Source: Bursaphelenchus xylophilus (Eukaryota; Nematoda; Chromadorea; Rhabditida; Aphelenchoididae). From it: a stretch of 64,000 bases of DNA. The position numbers were made by a program, and so were the translations under genes. Of the stretch, positions 11,018-21,353 are shown piece after piece (positions within the stretch are counted from its first letter, which is position 1; every line of letters begins with the position of its first letter). The notes under the pieces were generated by a model. It was not told where the DNA came from and made no database searches. It worked only from the letters and a program-made list of their open reading frames with translations. The stretch lies in the NCBI GenBank assembly GCA_904066235.2, contig CAJFCV020000002.1:3038001-3102000 (forward strand), given 5' to 3'.

Positions 11018-13221
11018 TCATCTTGATCCAAAATTGCTTCCCGATCTCGATCTGTTCACATCCATGGAGGTGTTGGACGAGACGACTGTCCGCGATTTAC
11101 CGCAGATTTGGCGTTTGTACGATGGGACCAGAAGGATTACGGTCAACGTGCTCAAAAGCGGCATTAATTCTATGGCGGCGCTGGCCAAGTAGGTCAAGTC
11201 TTCGAAGTTGACGCCGAAAAGAACACAGATTCCGATCGCAAAGCTGGGCAACAGGAAGAGGATCAGTGGATAAATTGCCTGCAAAGAAAGGCATAAATAC
11301 GTAAAATTGCGGGATTAAAAAAAGAAAAAAAAATTAAATTAAATCTTGAATTTATCAGTCTGTCGGGAAAATAATGAGCACTCTGTCGCATCGAAAATCG
11401 CGGCCGAGAAAATGAATTTTATCGCAAAAAAATCACATTGTTTTTCACTTCAGCGTTTCGGGATTTATTCAGTCTGTCGGGAAAATAATGTGGCCTAGTC
11501 TCGCGTTGAAATCATCCATCGAGGTTTTGTGACAAGCCGAGCTTGGAAATTTGACGTGCGGCAGCAACGAGGCGAGACATTTTGCTGCGTCAAATCCACA
11601 TTATTTTCCCGACAGACTAATACTGCATATATCGGATATTTGCATATCTTTTGATGATAATGTATGTATTGTGTATCTGCTGGGCTTGGGGTGTTCTAAG
11701 CTTCCGGCCGCAAAAATCGAAACAGTCTTACCTGCAAAACCATGACACGAACCACTTTTTGCTGCAGCTTTTCCGTCGTATTTATCGTCCGTTTCGAATA
11801 CTCCTTCATTTTCATTACAATCTTGTAGCCGAAGTAAAACATTATGAGGTAATAAGAAGCGTTGCTGACTATGTACATGGACGTTCCAACCATATTTATA
11901 GCCTCATCCGTTTTGGTCAGATCATGTCGAGGGATATCTTGACCAACGAAAAATCCATTCTCTCGCAGCTCTTTGACACTTTCTGCTGACATTGGCATCT
12001 TCAGCACGAAGAACGGAGAACTGTAAAGTATCTGTAAGGCCACCGTAAACAGGTACGTGAGGCAATAGCGTCGCCTCGACCAAAACACGCCTTTACACAG
12101 GATGTTGTAGCGATACCAAAAGTGGGTCGCCGTATTCGGAGGCACTAGTGACATAAAGTAGGTGTTGGATATGATGGCCCAGTCGACCACAATGTCTGGA
12201 GCATTTTGCAAAAGAGGGTTGTGGGTGAAGAGGTAGGTGTGCGTAGAGGTTATCATTACTGTCTGAAAAGAGTAATGCTGTAGCAATTCTGCACCGGGAA
12301 GTTAAAGAAGGTGAAGACTCCGGCTTTTGGGCAACGGGGACTCTTCAAGTTGTTATAGTCACACTCCTTATGTCGCGTGCTCTCTCATATACAAGGTCTT
12401 TGAATAATATTATCTCGACTGCTGCCGAGAAGAGCTAAAATTTCGAAGGAATGACTTGCGACATGCCGTAGCAGCTTTTTATGGCGTAGAAGTATGACCG
12501 TGCCGTTATCTTAGTTGTGCATTTTTTACAGGTAGAATTAAAGTTTTGTTATTAATGTTAGTATCACCTGAAAGTACGTTGAAAACGCCATGTACTGATG
12601 TATGCCTTGCGTGGTCAGGCTTATCATAGCGGTTTTTGCAATGCTTCAAAGATGACCAACTTTCGTCTCACAAGGGAATGGTCCCAACGATCCGTGGCAT
12701 TGTCAGAAAAAATTCATTTGCGAGAAATTTTCCCCTACATGTCCTTGGATTGTTGCAATTATGTAGCATTTACAGTGAGACGAAGAGACGTTATTCCATT
12801 GGTATCTTTGAGGAGCCTAGGCGACCCTGGAATCATCCGGAGGAAGGCCCCATAAATTTCCCAAATCTAACCGCTCTCCGAATTCTGAGTACTCTCTAGG
12901 TTGCAGATATTGCTTAAAACTTCATCTGTGCCCGCAGAGCGCAAGCTAAAACTTTCAGGAATTGAAAAAACGCCCTATGCCTTGGGTGTGTTCACAATTT
13001 ATCAGAACAAAAACAAATCTTAAGAAACTTACGTTCATTGAGACCCCGTTGGCCAGTGTGTACAGCAAGTCGATGAAAGTGTTGAACCCCAGAATCCACG
13101 GGTATTCTTTGCCTGTCCTTCGATGCAGAAGATATGAAACTCCCATCACAACCAAGCAAGCGACTATCGAAATGATGGCAACTATTGTTGAAAAAACTTG
13201 ATAGCAGAACTGGATGTTCAT
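11018..13221 (-). CDS. Str-superfamily 7TM chemoreceptor, copy A
   Basis: Three exons in phase 0: 13221-13033 (63 codons), 12262-11732 (177 codons) and 11278-11018 with stop, 326 residues. Hydrophobic segments start at once (TIVAIISIVACLV) and are followed by SYLLHRRTGKEYPWILGFN. The central exon has VPPNTATHFWYRYNILC, as in the YRY region after helix 3 of nematode chemoreceptors. It also has a long extracellular loop (SVKELRENGFFVGQDIPRHD) and a cytoplasmic EYSKRTINTTEKLQQKVVRVM. The last exon carries two helices, then TVILLVPSYKRQI, the usual end of helix 7, and a Ser/Arg tail. Chemosensory function is inferred from family likeness. Copy B at 13983 is a tandem paralogue with the same exon lengths. 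Intron 2 (453 bases) holds two MITEs; in copy B it is 72 bases. The exact family (Srd, Str, Sri or a relative) is not settled. Confidence 0.88.
11353..11466. mobile_element. Family M-a, right end lost
   Basis: In intron 2 of receptor A. The left TIR and centre are present, but the sequence stops where the next MITE begins. Confidence 0.85.
11467..11622. mobile_element. Family M-b MITE, complete
   Basis: Abuts the broken M-a copy, probably having inserted into it. Confidence 0.9.
12856..13010. repeat. Family K fragment in intron 1 of receptor A
   Basis: Shows the K interior (CCGCTCTCCG, CCCGCAGAGCGCAAGCTAAA, ACTTTCAGGAATTGA) without ends. Confidence 0.6.
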
Positions 13222-13982
13222 ATATAAATGCTATATAGAATACTGTAAAATATAACAAGAACAGGGATGTAGAATTGTTAAAGATTATAAAGTGGTTCTG
13301 GCAGCCGCAAAAATTCCGCCCACACAATGCGGAACCACTGAAATTAACGCCAAACTTTTTAATAAGCGGATTCAAGCACTTGTTAGGAGAAGCAAAACCT
13401 CATGAATAAAAAAAAGGAGTTCATTAAGAATGTAAATTTTCCTAGAAATGTTTGTAATTGCGATATACGTGCAATAACAGACGGAGAAATATTCGAAACT
13501 TGTTTTGTGGGTGGGCCAGCGCTGTAGTTTTAGTTACGCCCAACATATCTTTGACTGACCTATATGTGAGTCATAGGTATGTAGGGCTGGTACCAAATTA
13601 TGCAGGATGATTTTTACACATTGTAGTTATGATTTCAGATGGCATTGTGCCAGCTCTTGGCACCCGTCAAGATTAATGCTTCGGCCGTTTGGAGGTTAAT
13701 CTTATGGTGACTATTCAAGCCACTTTTACACACTTAGAAGCTCAACTCAAAACATCCAACTGCCAATTTTATCGTTAGAATTTGCTGTTGTCAGCAAACA
13801 GTTTATTTAGTAATACCGACTGTTTCATTCAAATCTGAGACAAGGCAGCCCGATGAGGGAGCTTCAAGACCAAGTTGTTGTCAATATTGCGCTTTACTGG
13901 TTGAAATACCGCCGCTCGAAAACGGCGATATACGATTTGCTGAACGTACTAACACAAGATTTCGACGGTTTGTCGCAATAAA
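13222..13982. other. Spacer between the two receptors, with a dispersed repeat
   Basis: No gene seen. Part of it (about 13640-13810) shares GTTAATCTTATGGTGACTAT and following text with 54262-54345 and 56015-56130. Confidence 0.6.
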
Positions 13983-15519
13983 TCACGTGCCAAAATTGCT
14001 TCCAGATCTCGATCTGTTCGCATCCATGGAAGTGTTGGACGAGACCATAGTCGGCGTTCGTGCCCAAATTTGTCGTTTATACGACGGGACTAGTAGAATG
14101 ACGGTCAACGTGCTCAGAATCGGCATTAATTCCACGGTGGCGCCAGCCACATACGACAAGTCTTCGAAGTTGAAGCCAAAAAGGACAAAGATTCCGATCA
14201 CAAAGTTGGGCAACAGGAAGAGGATCAGTGGGTAAATTGCCTGAAGGAATGATAACATAAGGTTAAGTAACTGCAACAATAGAAAGCAAATGGTGTAAAG
14301 AAACAGTCTTACCTGCAAAACCATGACACGAACCACTTTTTGCTGCGCCTTTTCCGTCGTATTTATCGCCCGTTTCGAGTACTCCCTCATCTTCATCATA
14401 ATCTTGTAGCCGAAATAAAACATTATCAGGTAGTAAATCGTGTTGTTTGATATGTACATTGCCGTTCCAACCATATTGATCAGCTCGCTCGACTTGGTGA
14501 TATCATGTCGAGGGACCGGTTGACCAACGAAAAATCCATTGTCTCGCAGCTCTTTCACACTATCTGCGGACATTGGCATCTTCAGCCAAAAGAACATCGA
14601 GCTGAAGCAGGTCAGGAAGACCACCGAGGCCAAGTACGTGAGGCAATAGCGTGTCCTCGACCAAATAACCCCTCTGCACAGTATGTTGTAGCGATACCAG
14701 AAATGAATCGCCGTGTTCGGAGGCACTAATGACATAAAGTAGGTGTTGGAAATGATGACAAAGTCGATTACGGTGTTGGGTGCATTTTGCAAGAGAGGGT
14801 TGTGAGTGAAGAGGTATGTGTGCGTGGAGGTTATCATTACTGTCTGAAAAGAGCAATGCAATTTCATAATAAAGGTTTACTGCTTTTCTTTGCCTCGGCA
14901 ACGCATCTGTGCTTGCTTAGGCGCTTAGGAAATCCCGACAGACTAATATGTAGTACAGGGTGGGGCATCTTTGTGGCACAATTTGAATTGGCTATAACTT
15001 TTTAGTTTTTGGCCAAATCTTAAAATCCTTTTTTATCTATCCCCAGGCGTTCCTATTTTGTTTAAAACCAAATATGTTAAATATACAGGGGTCTAGTTCA
15101 TCGTTATTGGCCTTTTTTGGGTTAATTTTTTCGGTCGTTTTTCGGCTTTTTGGCGTGTGTAGAAATCGAAAAAAGATAAGTTTTTACGAACGGAAAGCCG
15201 AAGTAATGAATTGCTTTTTTACTATGAATATTCACTTTGCGATAGCGACCCCACAATGCAAAGTCGTGGCAAGGCTTTTTGCCTCTCTATTTACGGCAAC
15301 AAAGTAAGTTTATAAATAAAAGAAACCTACGCTCATCGAGATCCCCGTGGCCAGCGCATACAACAAGTCCATGAAAGTGTTGAACCCCAAAATCCACGGG
15401 TACTCCTTCCTTGTCCGCTTATGAATAAGATACGAAACTCTCATCACCCATAAACAAGCGATCACCGATATGACCGTGATTACCGTAGTATAAATCTGAT
15501 AGTAAAATTGTGCGTTCAT
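13983..15519 (-). CDS. Str-superfamily 7TM chemoreceptor, copy B
   Basis: Exons 15519-15331 (63 codons), 14843-14313 (177 codons) and 14240-13983 with TGA give 325 residues. Exon lengths and phases match copy A except for one codon in the last exon. Shared marks are MNAQFYYQ at the start, KEYPWILGFNTFMDLLYAL, VPPNTAIHFWYRYNILC, NGFFVGQPVPRHD and VPSYKRQIW. An upstream in-frame Met (15576) would add 19 residues; I chose 15519 because copy A starts at the matching MNIQF. Intron 2 is only 72 bases and its translation is open, so the exon looks fused in an ORF view. The splice signals GTAAGACTG and CCTTCAG and the comparison with copy A support splicing. Intron 1 contains a short M remnant and old repeat text. 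Confidence 0.9.
14932..14949. mobile_element. Family M terminal scrap
   Basis: ATCCCGACAGACTAATA only, in intron 1 of receptor B. Confidence 0.6.
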
Positions 15520-15830
15520 AGTGAACTCAATGGCTAAATATGAATTAAAAGATGAAAATGGGCGACTATAGTGCACTTTGAAAACGACGGTAGAAGAGGC
15601 GTAGACACGCTTTTCCTCAAGTTGAAGGAGCTAACAATAGCCCAAGGCCAATTCGATTACAAACAAAGGTTGGCTGGTCATAGGCTATAGATTGCACATC
15701 ATACACATGGAAATTTAATCGCGTTAACTGAAATTGGGCTTTGGTTTGTGGAACGGAAGATACGTCGTGTTCGCGTGGCACGGCGATCAGCACGAATGGG
15801 AGATTCGATAAGATTAGTTTTTTTAGTTTA

Positions 15831-15890
15831 CAGGGGAAGTATTAGATGTCGGGAAAATAATGAGCACAATGTCGTTGCGCGTCACACATC
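15831..15890. mobile_element. Fused scraps: family K left end joined to family M-a left end
   Basis: ACAGGGGAAGTATTAGA runs directly into TGTCGGGAAAATAATGAGCACAATGTCGTTGCGC. Neither element continues to a right end. Confidence 0.65.
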
Positions 15891-16220
15891 ATAGCATGCA
15901 TAAGATCAAAACTCTGTGAGATAATCCGCGTCCCGTCTCTCGGGCCAACACAAAGAGGCCTGTCAAAGCCGTTGGTTAGTCGGCGGACGCTGGGCGAAGG
16001 CGCGGCGGAGACTTAGCGAAGACTTGCAACATGTCCGCTTTTTCTAATTTTAGCTATTATTAACGTTAGCATTCTTTACCCTGAGTTATTTTAAAATATA
16101 AAACAACAAAATTTGCGGCAAAAAATGAAATTCCGTAACTTTTATCTACACATTATTGGTGTGAGTAAATGTAAAATAGTGAAACCACTGCTTCACAAAC
16201 TTCCATACAACGAGACTCTC
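15891..16220. other. No gene seen
   Basis: Mixed-composition spacer with no convincing frame. Confidence 0.5.
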
Positions 16221-16378
16221 TATCAGTCGGTCGGGAAAACAATGAGCACAATGTCGTTGCGCCAATCCCGTCGCTGAAATGAAAAGCAATTTGATTTTCA
16301 CACCAACACAATTCATTTCCTCTGTGGCGATGCGATTTTCGAAGCGGCAGAGTGCTCATTATTTTCCCGACAAACCGA
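16221..16378. mobile_element. Family M-a MITE, complete
   Basis: TIRs carry GTCGG and CAAACC substitutions, so it is an older copy. Confidence 0.88.
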
Positions 16379-16769
16379 CCATTACAGCATGTCGCTAGCC
16401 TTCAATTTTGAGCTGCAAGTAGCTCCGGTATGGCAAGTCCCACAAATAAATAACAAAAGCAGGATGAGATATTGCTTTCCTCTTGTCTAGATTGCAATAT
16501 AATCATACCAGAAAAAATAATATTTTCTTTTCATTTACGACGGTAGGAAAGGAAAAACAATACTGAAAATTGCTTTCCTTTACAAGCTAAGACAATTATG
16601 AGGAGCTTGTGGTGCCGGTAGTAAATTTATTAGCGATACGAACCTAACATGGTAAATGAAGTTTAACATTAAAGAAAATCCAATTGAAACACTCTTCCTT
16701 AAAAGGGAATATGCAGTTTTCAATTTTTTGCACCCAGGATGTCTTGGGTTCTCACCAGAGATTGTCGCG

Positions 16770-16845
16770 GCTCCGGAGCCGGCTCTTGGCTCCGGCTCTT
16801 GGCTCCGGCTCTTTTCTCCGGCTCTGAGCGGCTCCGGCTCAGTTA
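16770..16845. repeat. GGCTCCGGCTCTT minisatellite
   Basis: Four to five imperfect tandem units of GGCTCCGGCTCTT. An inverted-looking scrap, GAGCCAGAGCCGGCTCC, lies at 18818-18834. Confidence 0.75.
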
Positions 16846-17106
16846 TAAGCCAAAAGTCGGACGCCAACGGTCATCCTCGCTCTTGCAAGAGTCACGACGT
16901 TTCCTGAGGGCTGCGACGGGGCTATTGGTAGTTGCCATACGATCCTACCTGCAGCTGGCGTCTTGTTTAACTCAATTCCCAGAAATTGGTTCGGCAAGAA
17001 GGTTTGCAACGTCATTTGTCACAAAACAGAGCATTTTCTTCTTTTCTTCTTGTCCAACTTCAATTTACCCTAATAAGAAGGGATGTACGATAAAACAGAT
17101 TTTCGT

Positions 17107-17297
17107 ACACCAAGTGCGACATACAAAACTTCGTTAAATTTTGCGCATACTCCGATATAAACCATATCAATTCCTGAATGTTTTAGCTCTCGCTTTGCAT
17201 GCCCAGCCAAGATATTCAACAGTCTTTGCCGTCGAGATCAAAATCTTTACCAAGTTTCGTCAAAATCTGAGCGCCGCACTTGGAGCATTTCCCCTGT
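17107..17297. repeat. Family K element, internally deleted
   Basis: Both ends remain (CACCAAGTGCGACATAC and GAGCGCCGCACTTGGAGCATTTCCCC) with most of the centre missing. Confidence 0.7.
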
Positions 17298-17910
17298 GAA
17301 TAACATAACTGTGACAAAAGTACATATTTTTTAATTGTGCAGTCCGTCAGGCTCGTTGTACATACGTATAATATTTACAAAGTTTGACTAACTGTTTCTT
17401 TGCTGAATAAACCTTTGGTGGCTTTTGTACAACGATTTGTTAACTTTTTTTGCTGTTCAGTTTCCACAGCGCCTCTTTAGCAGCCAAATTATGGGTCTGT
17501 TTACCTCTCCGACCCTTCTGTTGCCTATTTTCGGGTTCCCGGAAAAGGTTTTGTCGGTAATTCAATTTTAAAAATTTGAGGAAAATTTACGTTTGCCGCA
17601 ATTTTCGGATTTTGGAACAGCTCCGTGTCAGGAACAAAAAATATTGTTTTTACGGTTAACGAAATTTTAATTCGATTCTTAGCGTTTATGGGTTATTATT
17701 ATACTGCCGGCTGAGATTTGATTACATCTTTTAGCGGAAAAAACAAAAATGACGACAAAATTGACTTAAACCTATGCAGACATATGATGTAGTACGTTTT
17801 ACTACTCTTACTATGCCTTCTCAACAGTGCGTAGACACTTCTTCGCGGCACAGAGTGCATTTTTGTTCTTTTTGCACTGTGTAATTGTTGCCCAAAATTC
17901 GCGAACGAAT
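17298..17910. other. No gene seen
   Basis: A/T-rich sequence; short open frames on both strands lack splice context. Confidence 0.5.
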
Positions 17911-18040
17911 TATTAGTCTGTCGGGAAAATAATGGGCACAATGTAGTGCGCCACACGTCGCTGAAGTTGAATACAACGTGATTTTGCCGCGGCGCAATTC
18001 ATTTTCTTTACGGCCGTGCGATTTTTGATGAGACAGAGAC
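17911..18040. mobile_element. Family M-a MITE, right end replaced
   Basis: Good left half; runs into the left TIR of the next copy. Confidence 0.8.
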
Positions 18041-18205
18041 TATCATCTGTCTGGAAAATAATGTGTATTTGTCGCTGAAAATTGCCTTGTCATATTAGAC
18101 TTCTTTTAAAAACAACTTATTTTTGCCTCGGCGCAATTTATTTTCCCGGCGGCAATGCGATTTTTGATGCGACAGAGTACTCATTATTTTCCCGACAAAC
18201 TGATA
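18041..18205. mobile_element. Family M hybrid (b-type left, a-type right)
   Basis: Left part reads GTGTATTTGTCGC; right part reads GATGCGACAGAGTACTCATTATT. Confidence 0.8.
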
Positions 18206-18956
18206 GTACATATTCGGGGCAATTTACTCCGCCGCCGTTTGCGGAGACGCGACGTGTCGAGGCCGGCTCTCCGCACAGTGCAGACATGTCAATATTTTTT
18301 CTATCCACATAGTATGTACTTAATTTTGCAAAAAAACCCTCTATTAATAGTCCAAGTGCCACTCCGAACTTTATTGCACTCGGTCTACTACTCCCCAATC
18401 CCTATCAATCACTTTTGGCCCTATGGCAATCAAAACAAAAAAAAGTAAAAACGTTTTGTCAATCAGTCTTTTTTTGTTTGTGTTGAAATCCCCGGCCTTT
18501 GATTACATGTTTTTTTTTTGAGACAAACGCCCGATGGACGTTGGCACGTGGAAACGTGTCCGGTTTAATGACTTTTGGAAGCAAATTTGCCGGTCCTTAT
18601 AATCGAGCCGGCTCTGTTTATAGCGGGAAAAATCGTGATTTTTATTGCTTTTTGGGCTTTTTGGTGGATGATATTATTATACAATGTCATCAACGGTCCC
18701 GGACAGGACCATGTGGCAAAAAACGCAGCTAATGGAGTCTCAGTTGCAATATGTTGCATCGCTTTGTGCCCTCTTATTGACCGGGAATAATATCCTTTTT
18801 CATAGATTTCCAAGGGAGCCAGAGCCGGCTCCAGAGCCATGTCTAGTCCAAATAGCCTGCCGAAACACTGAAATTACTTTTTTGGTTAACTTTTAAGACT
18901 CAGCAGCCTATCCAACCCTTGGTTAGCCATTTGGATGATTTTTTTACTAATAAAAT
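18206..18956. other. No gene seen
   Basis: Open frames here (for example 18575-18790) overlap repeat-like text and have no splice support. Confidence 0.45.
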
Positions 18957-19111
18957 CGCCCTGTCGGGGAAATAATGTGGATTTGTAGCAGCAAAATGTC
19001 TTTTCCGTCGCAGTCGCGCACCAAATCTCCAGCCATGGCTAGACGTTGCAAATCGATGATTTGCGAGTCCAAGGCGCGACGAATTCACAATATTTTATCG
19101 ACAGAACGATA
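18957..19111. mobile_element. Family M-b MITE, decayed
   Basis: Ends 18 bases before the start codon at 19130. The right TIR is degraded to TTTATCGACAGAACGATA. Confidence 0.82.
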
Positions 19112-19129
19112 GTTGATATTTTCAGTACA

Positions 19130-21082
19130 ATGGCTGTTCCGATTGTGCGAAAGCGCCCGATGAACCATCCATTATGGTTCATCACCACCATCGAATTTGT
19201 CACCATGATCTACAGTCTGAATGCGCTTTTGCATGACCCGTCGTTGGCCAGGATTACTCCGGAGTTTGGAAATTGGGTAAGCAGTACAGTGTACAGTCTG
19301 TCGGGAAAATAATGAGTACTCTGTCGCATCAAAAATTGCCTCGTCGCAGAGAGAAAAAATTGTGTCGCGTCAAACTCAGATTGCTTTCACTTCAGCGACG
19401 CGATCGGCGCACTGAAAAGGTGCTCATTATTTTCATGACAGAGTGATAGTACAGAAGTAAATTACTCTTCGTTTGCAGGGCCCAATTCTCCATTGGCTGC
19501 AGTACGTGGTCCTCATATTTTCGATATTTACGTTTTCCTTATTTTTCAAACGCTCATGGCTTCGCTCTTACGGCTATGGAAGATCATGGAGGAACCGGTT
19601 TCGTCATCATGTCTGTAAGTTTAGCTCTTTCAAAATAAAGGATTTTGCACTGTCGGCGCGCACTGCGAATTTCGCACGCCGCCGGACATGTCAAGAGTTT
19701 TTGTCCTTCCTGGTACTACCCGAGACCAAATGTCTTGATAATTTCGTCCGGGTAGCGCGGTTAGGCATTATCAGTCTGACTGGAAAAATTTTAAACAGTA
19801 GGGAGGGCAATGTAACTGCACCGACCGTGCCGGTGAAGTCAAAAGAAATATGTTTTTCCCGCGGCACAATTCATTTTCTCGGGGGCGGTTTCGACGCGAA
19901 GGAGTGCTCATTACAGACTAATGAACCCTTTTTTAGGTGGCTTCTTTGCCCTACTCTTGACTCTTGTCGCGATCACGTCTACCATCCTATGGCCCGGCTA
20001 CTTCAAGGACGTTGGCTTATATTTTACCCTATTGGCCAAGTCCTTCTTCTTCCTCTTCTTTCTGTATTGGCGCAGAGAGAATTTGGTAGGCCTCTTTTTC
20101 CCTAAAAACCCTTGTTTCGCAATTGTCAGATAGAGCAATACGTTGAAGAGATGATGCATGTGAATGGCTCGAGTTCCATTTTACTGACCTCCCAAAACAT
20201 AAGGGACATGTACAAGTTGTTCGAATGCGACAACGAATTCATCACCTACGCCGACGCTTGGCCAATCTTTTGCTCGAAGCACAAAGTGCAAGGGATTCGG
20301 CAGAGCGAATACTATCATCTCCAAAAATGGCTCCACGATTTGGCTGGCTACATGGACAATGGAGGACCGGTTGACGATTTGTACGATATCATGAAGGTAA
20401 GTGCGTTAAAGCTGTCGAAAGGCCCGACAACCCAGTAACCGATAAAGATGAGAGCTAAGTCGTCCAAGAGTCAAGTGATTTGTTGACTGGAAAGAAGGCC
20501 TTTTATAGGGAAACCCCACGTAGAAAAGGACAATCAAACTTGCATAAATGAAGACAGTTTCTCGTGGGAAAATCCTCAGAATTTACATACGGTCTTCTGC
20601 ACGGGGACTAAGCGTTTTTTTTAGCTCATGCAAAGTGCAGAAGAGCGGAAACTGTAAAGTGATTTTGCTTGAAAGTAATACGCTTTTTCAAAAGTGCGTA
20701 GACTTTTTGTCGCAACGCCTTGAATTCGAAAACCAAGGCTTACTTTGCACTGTTTGCGAACGAACTAGTATTTTAATTGCAATCAAAGTTCAATGGCTAT
20801 GATCACTAGCTATTGGGATTATTATGGGATTATTAAAATCTACTTCGTGAAGAGACTATCAAAAGTTATCGCTTCAAAAAAAAAGTTTTTCAGGAGATGC
20901 AACTCCGCTGCGAATTCTTCGACGTCCAGAAATCGGAGCAACGGAGATATCAGCAACTCGCGGCGCTACAGAACATCATCCGCATCGATCCGATTAACTT
21001 GGGACAATCGATGAGCCGGACGATCAACAGAGACTCTTCTTATCTTGTTCATGAAGGCCAGAAGATTGAGGAACTGGTGTGA
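19130..21082 (+). CDS. Unrecognised four-helix membrane protein (295 aa)
   Basis: Five exons join in phase: 19130-19276, 19479-19614, 19937-20085, 20130-20396 and 20894-21082 (TGA). The start MAVPIVRKRPMNHPLW follows TTGATATTTTCAGTACA, so the message may be trans-spliced at that acceptor. Hydrophobic segments are at about residues 14-35, 53-72, 96-116 and 123-141, followed by WRRENL. The C-terminal half (about 150 residues) is soluble, acidic then basic: IEQYVEEMMHVNGSSS, ITYADAWPIFCSKHKVQ, QLRCEFFDVQKSEQRRYQQL. Intron 1 contains an M-a MITE and intron 2 an M-like copy. I do not recognise the family. Helix number and the long C-terminal region do not point to a receptor. Confidence 0.82.
19292..19448. 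mobile_element. Family M-a MITE in intron 1 of the four-helix gene
   Basis: Complete; the right TIR reads TTTTCATGACAGAGTGATA. It begins 15 bases after the exon 1 donor. Confidence 0.9.
19769..19922. mobile_element. Family M-a-like MITE, decayed, in intron 2
   Basis: Left TATCAGTCTG and right GTGCTCATTACAGACTAATG bracket a diverged centre. The right end lies against the TTTTTTAG acceptor. Confidence 0.7.
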
Positions 21083-21143
21083 AAGTCAGATACACAATAC
21101 GTACATTATCATCAAAAGATATACAAATATCCGATATTTGAAG

Positions 21144-21274
21144 TATCAGTCTGTCGGGAAAATAATGTGGAATCCTACATCATCGCTTTGCAACGACTGC
21201 TGCTGAAGATTTGACCGTGACGAGGCGAGATATTCTGCCGCGAACAATCCACATTATTTCCCGACAGACTGATA
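21144..21274. mobile_element. Family M-b MITE, complete
   Basis: 131 bp with good ends. It separates the four-helix gene from the convergent four-module gene. Confidence 0.92.
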
Positions 21275-21353
21275 ATTACATTTCTTATGATTTATAATCT
21301 TTGTCAGATATACCAGTGTTGTTCTTGAAGAAATTTAACGTTTAAGAAGATGC

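Noticed and set aside
16739..17137. 132-codon + strand frame
   Set aside because: Its Gly/Ser/Leu part is the GGCTCCGGCTCTT minisatellite.
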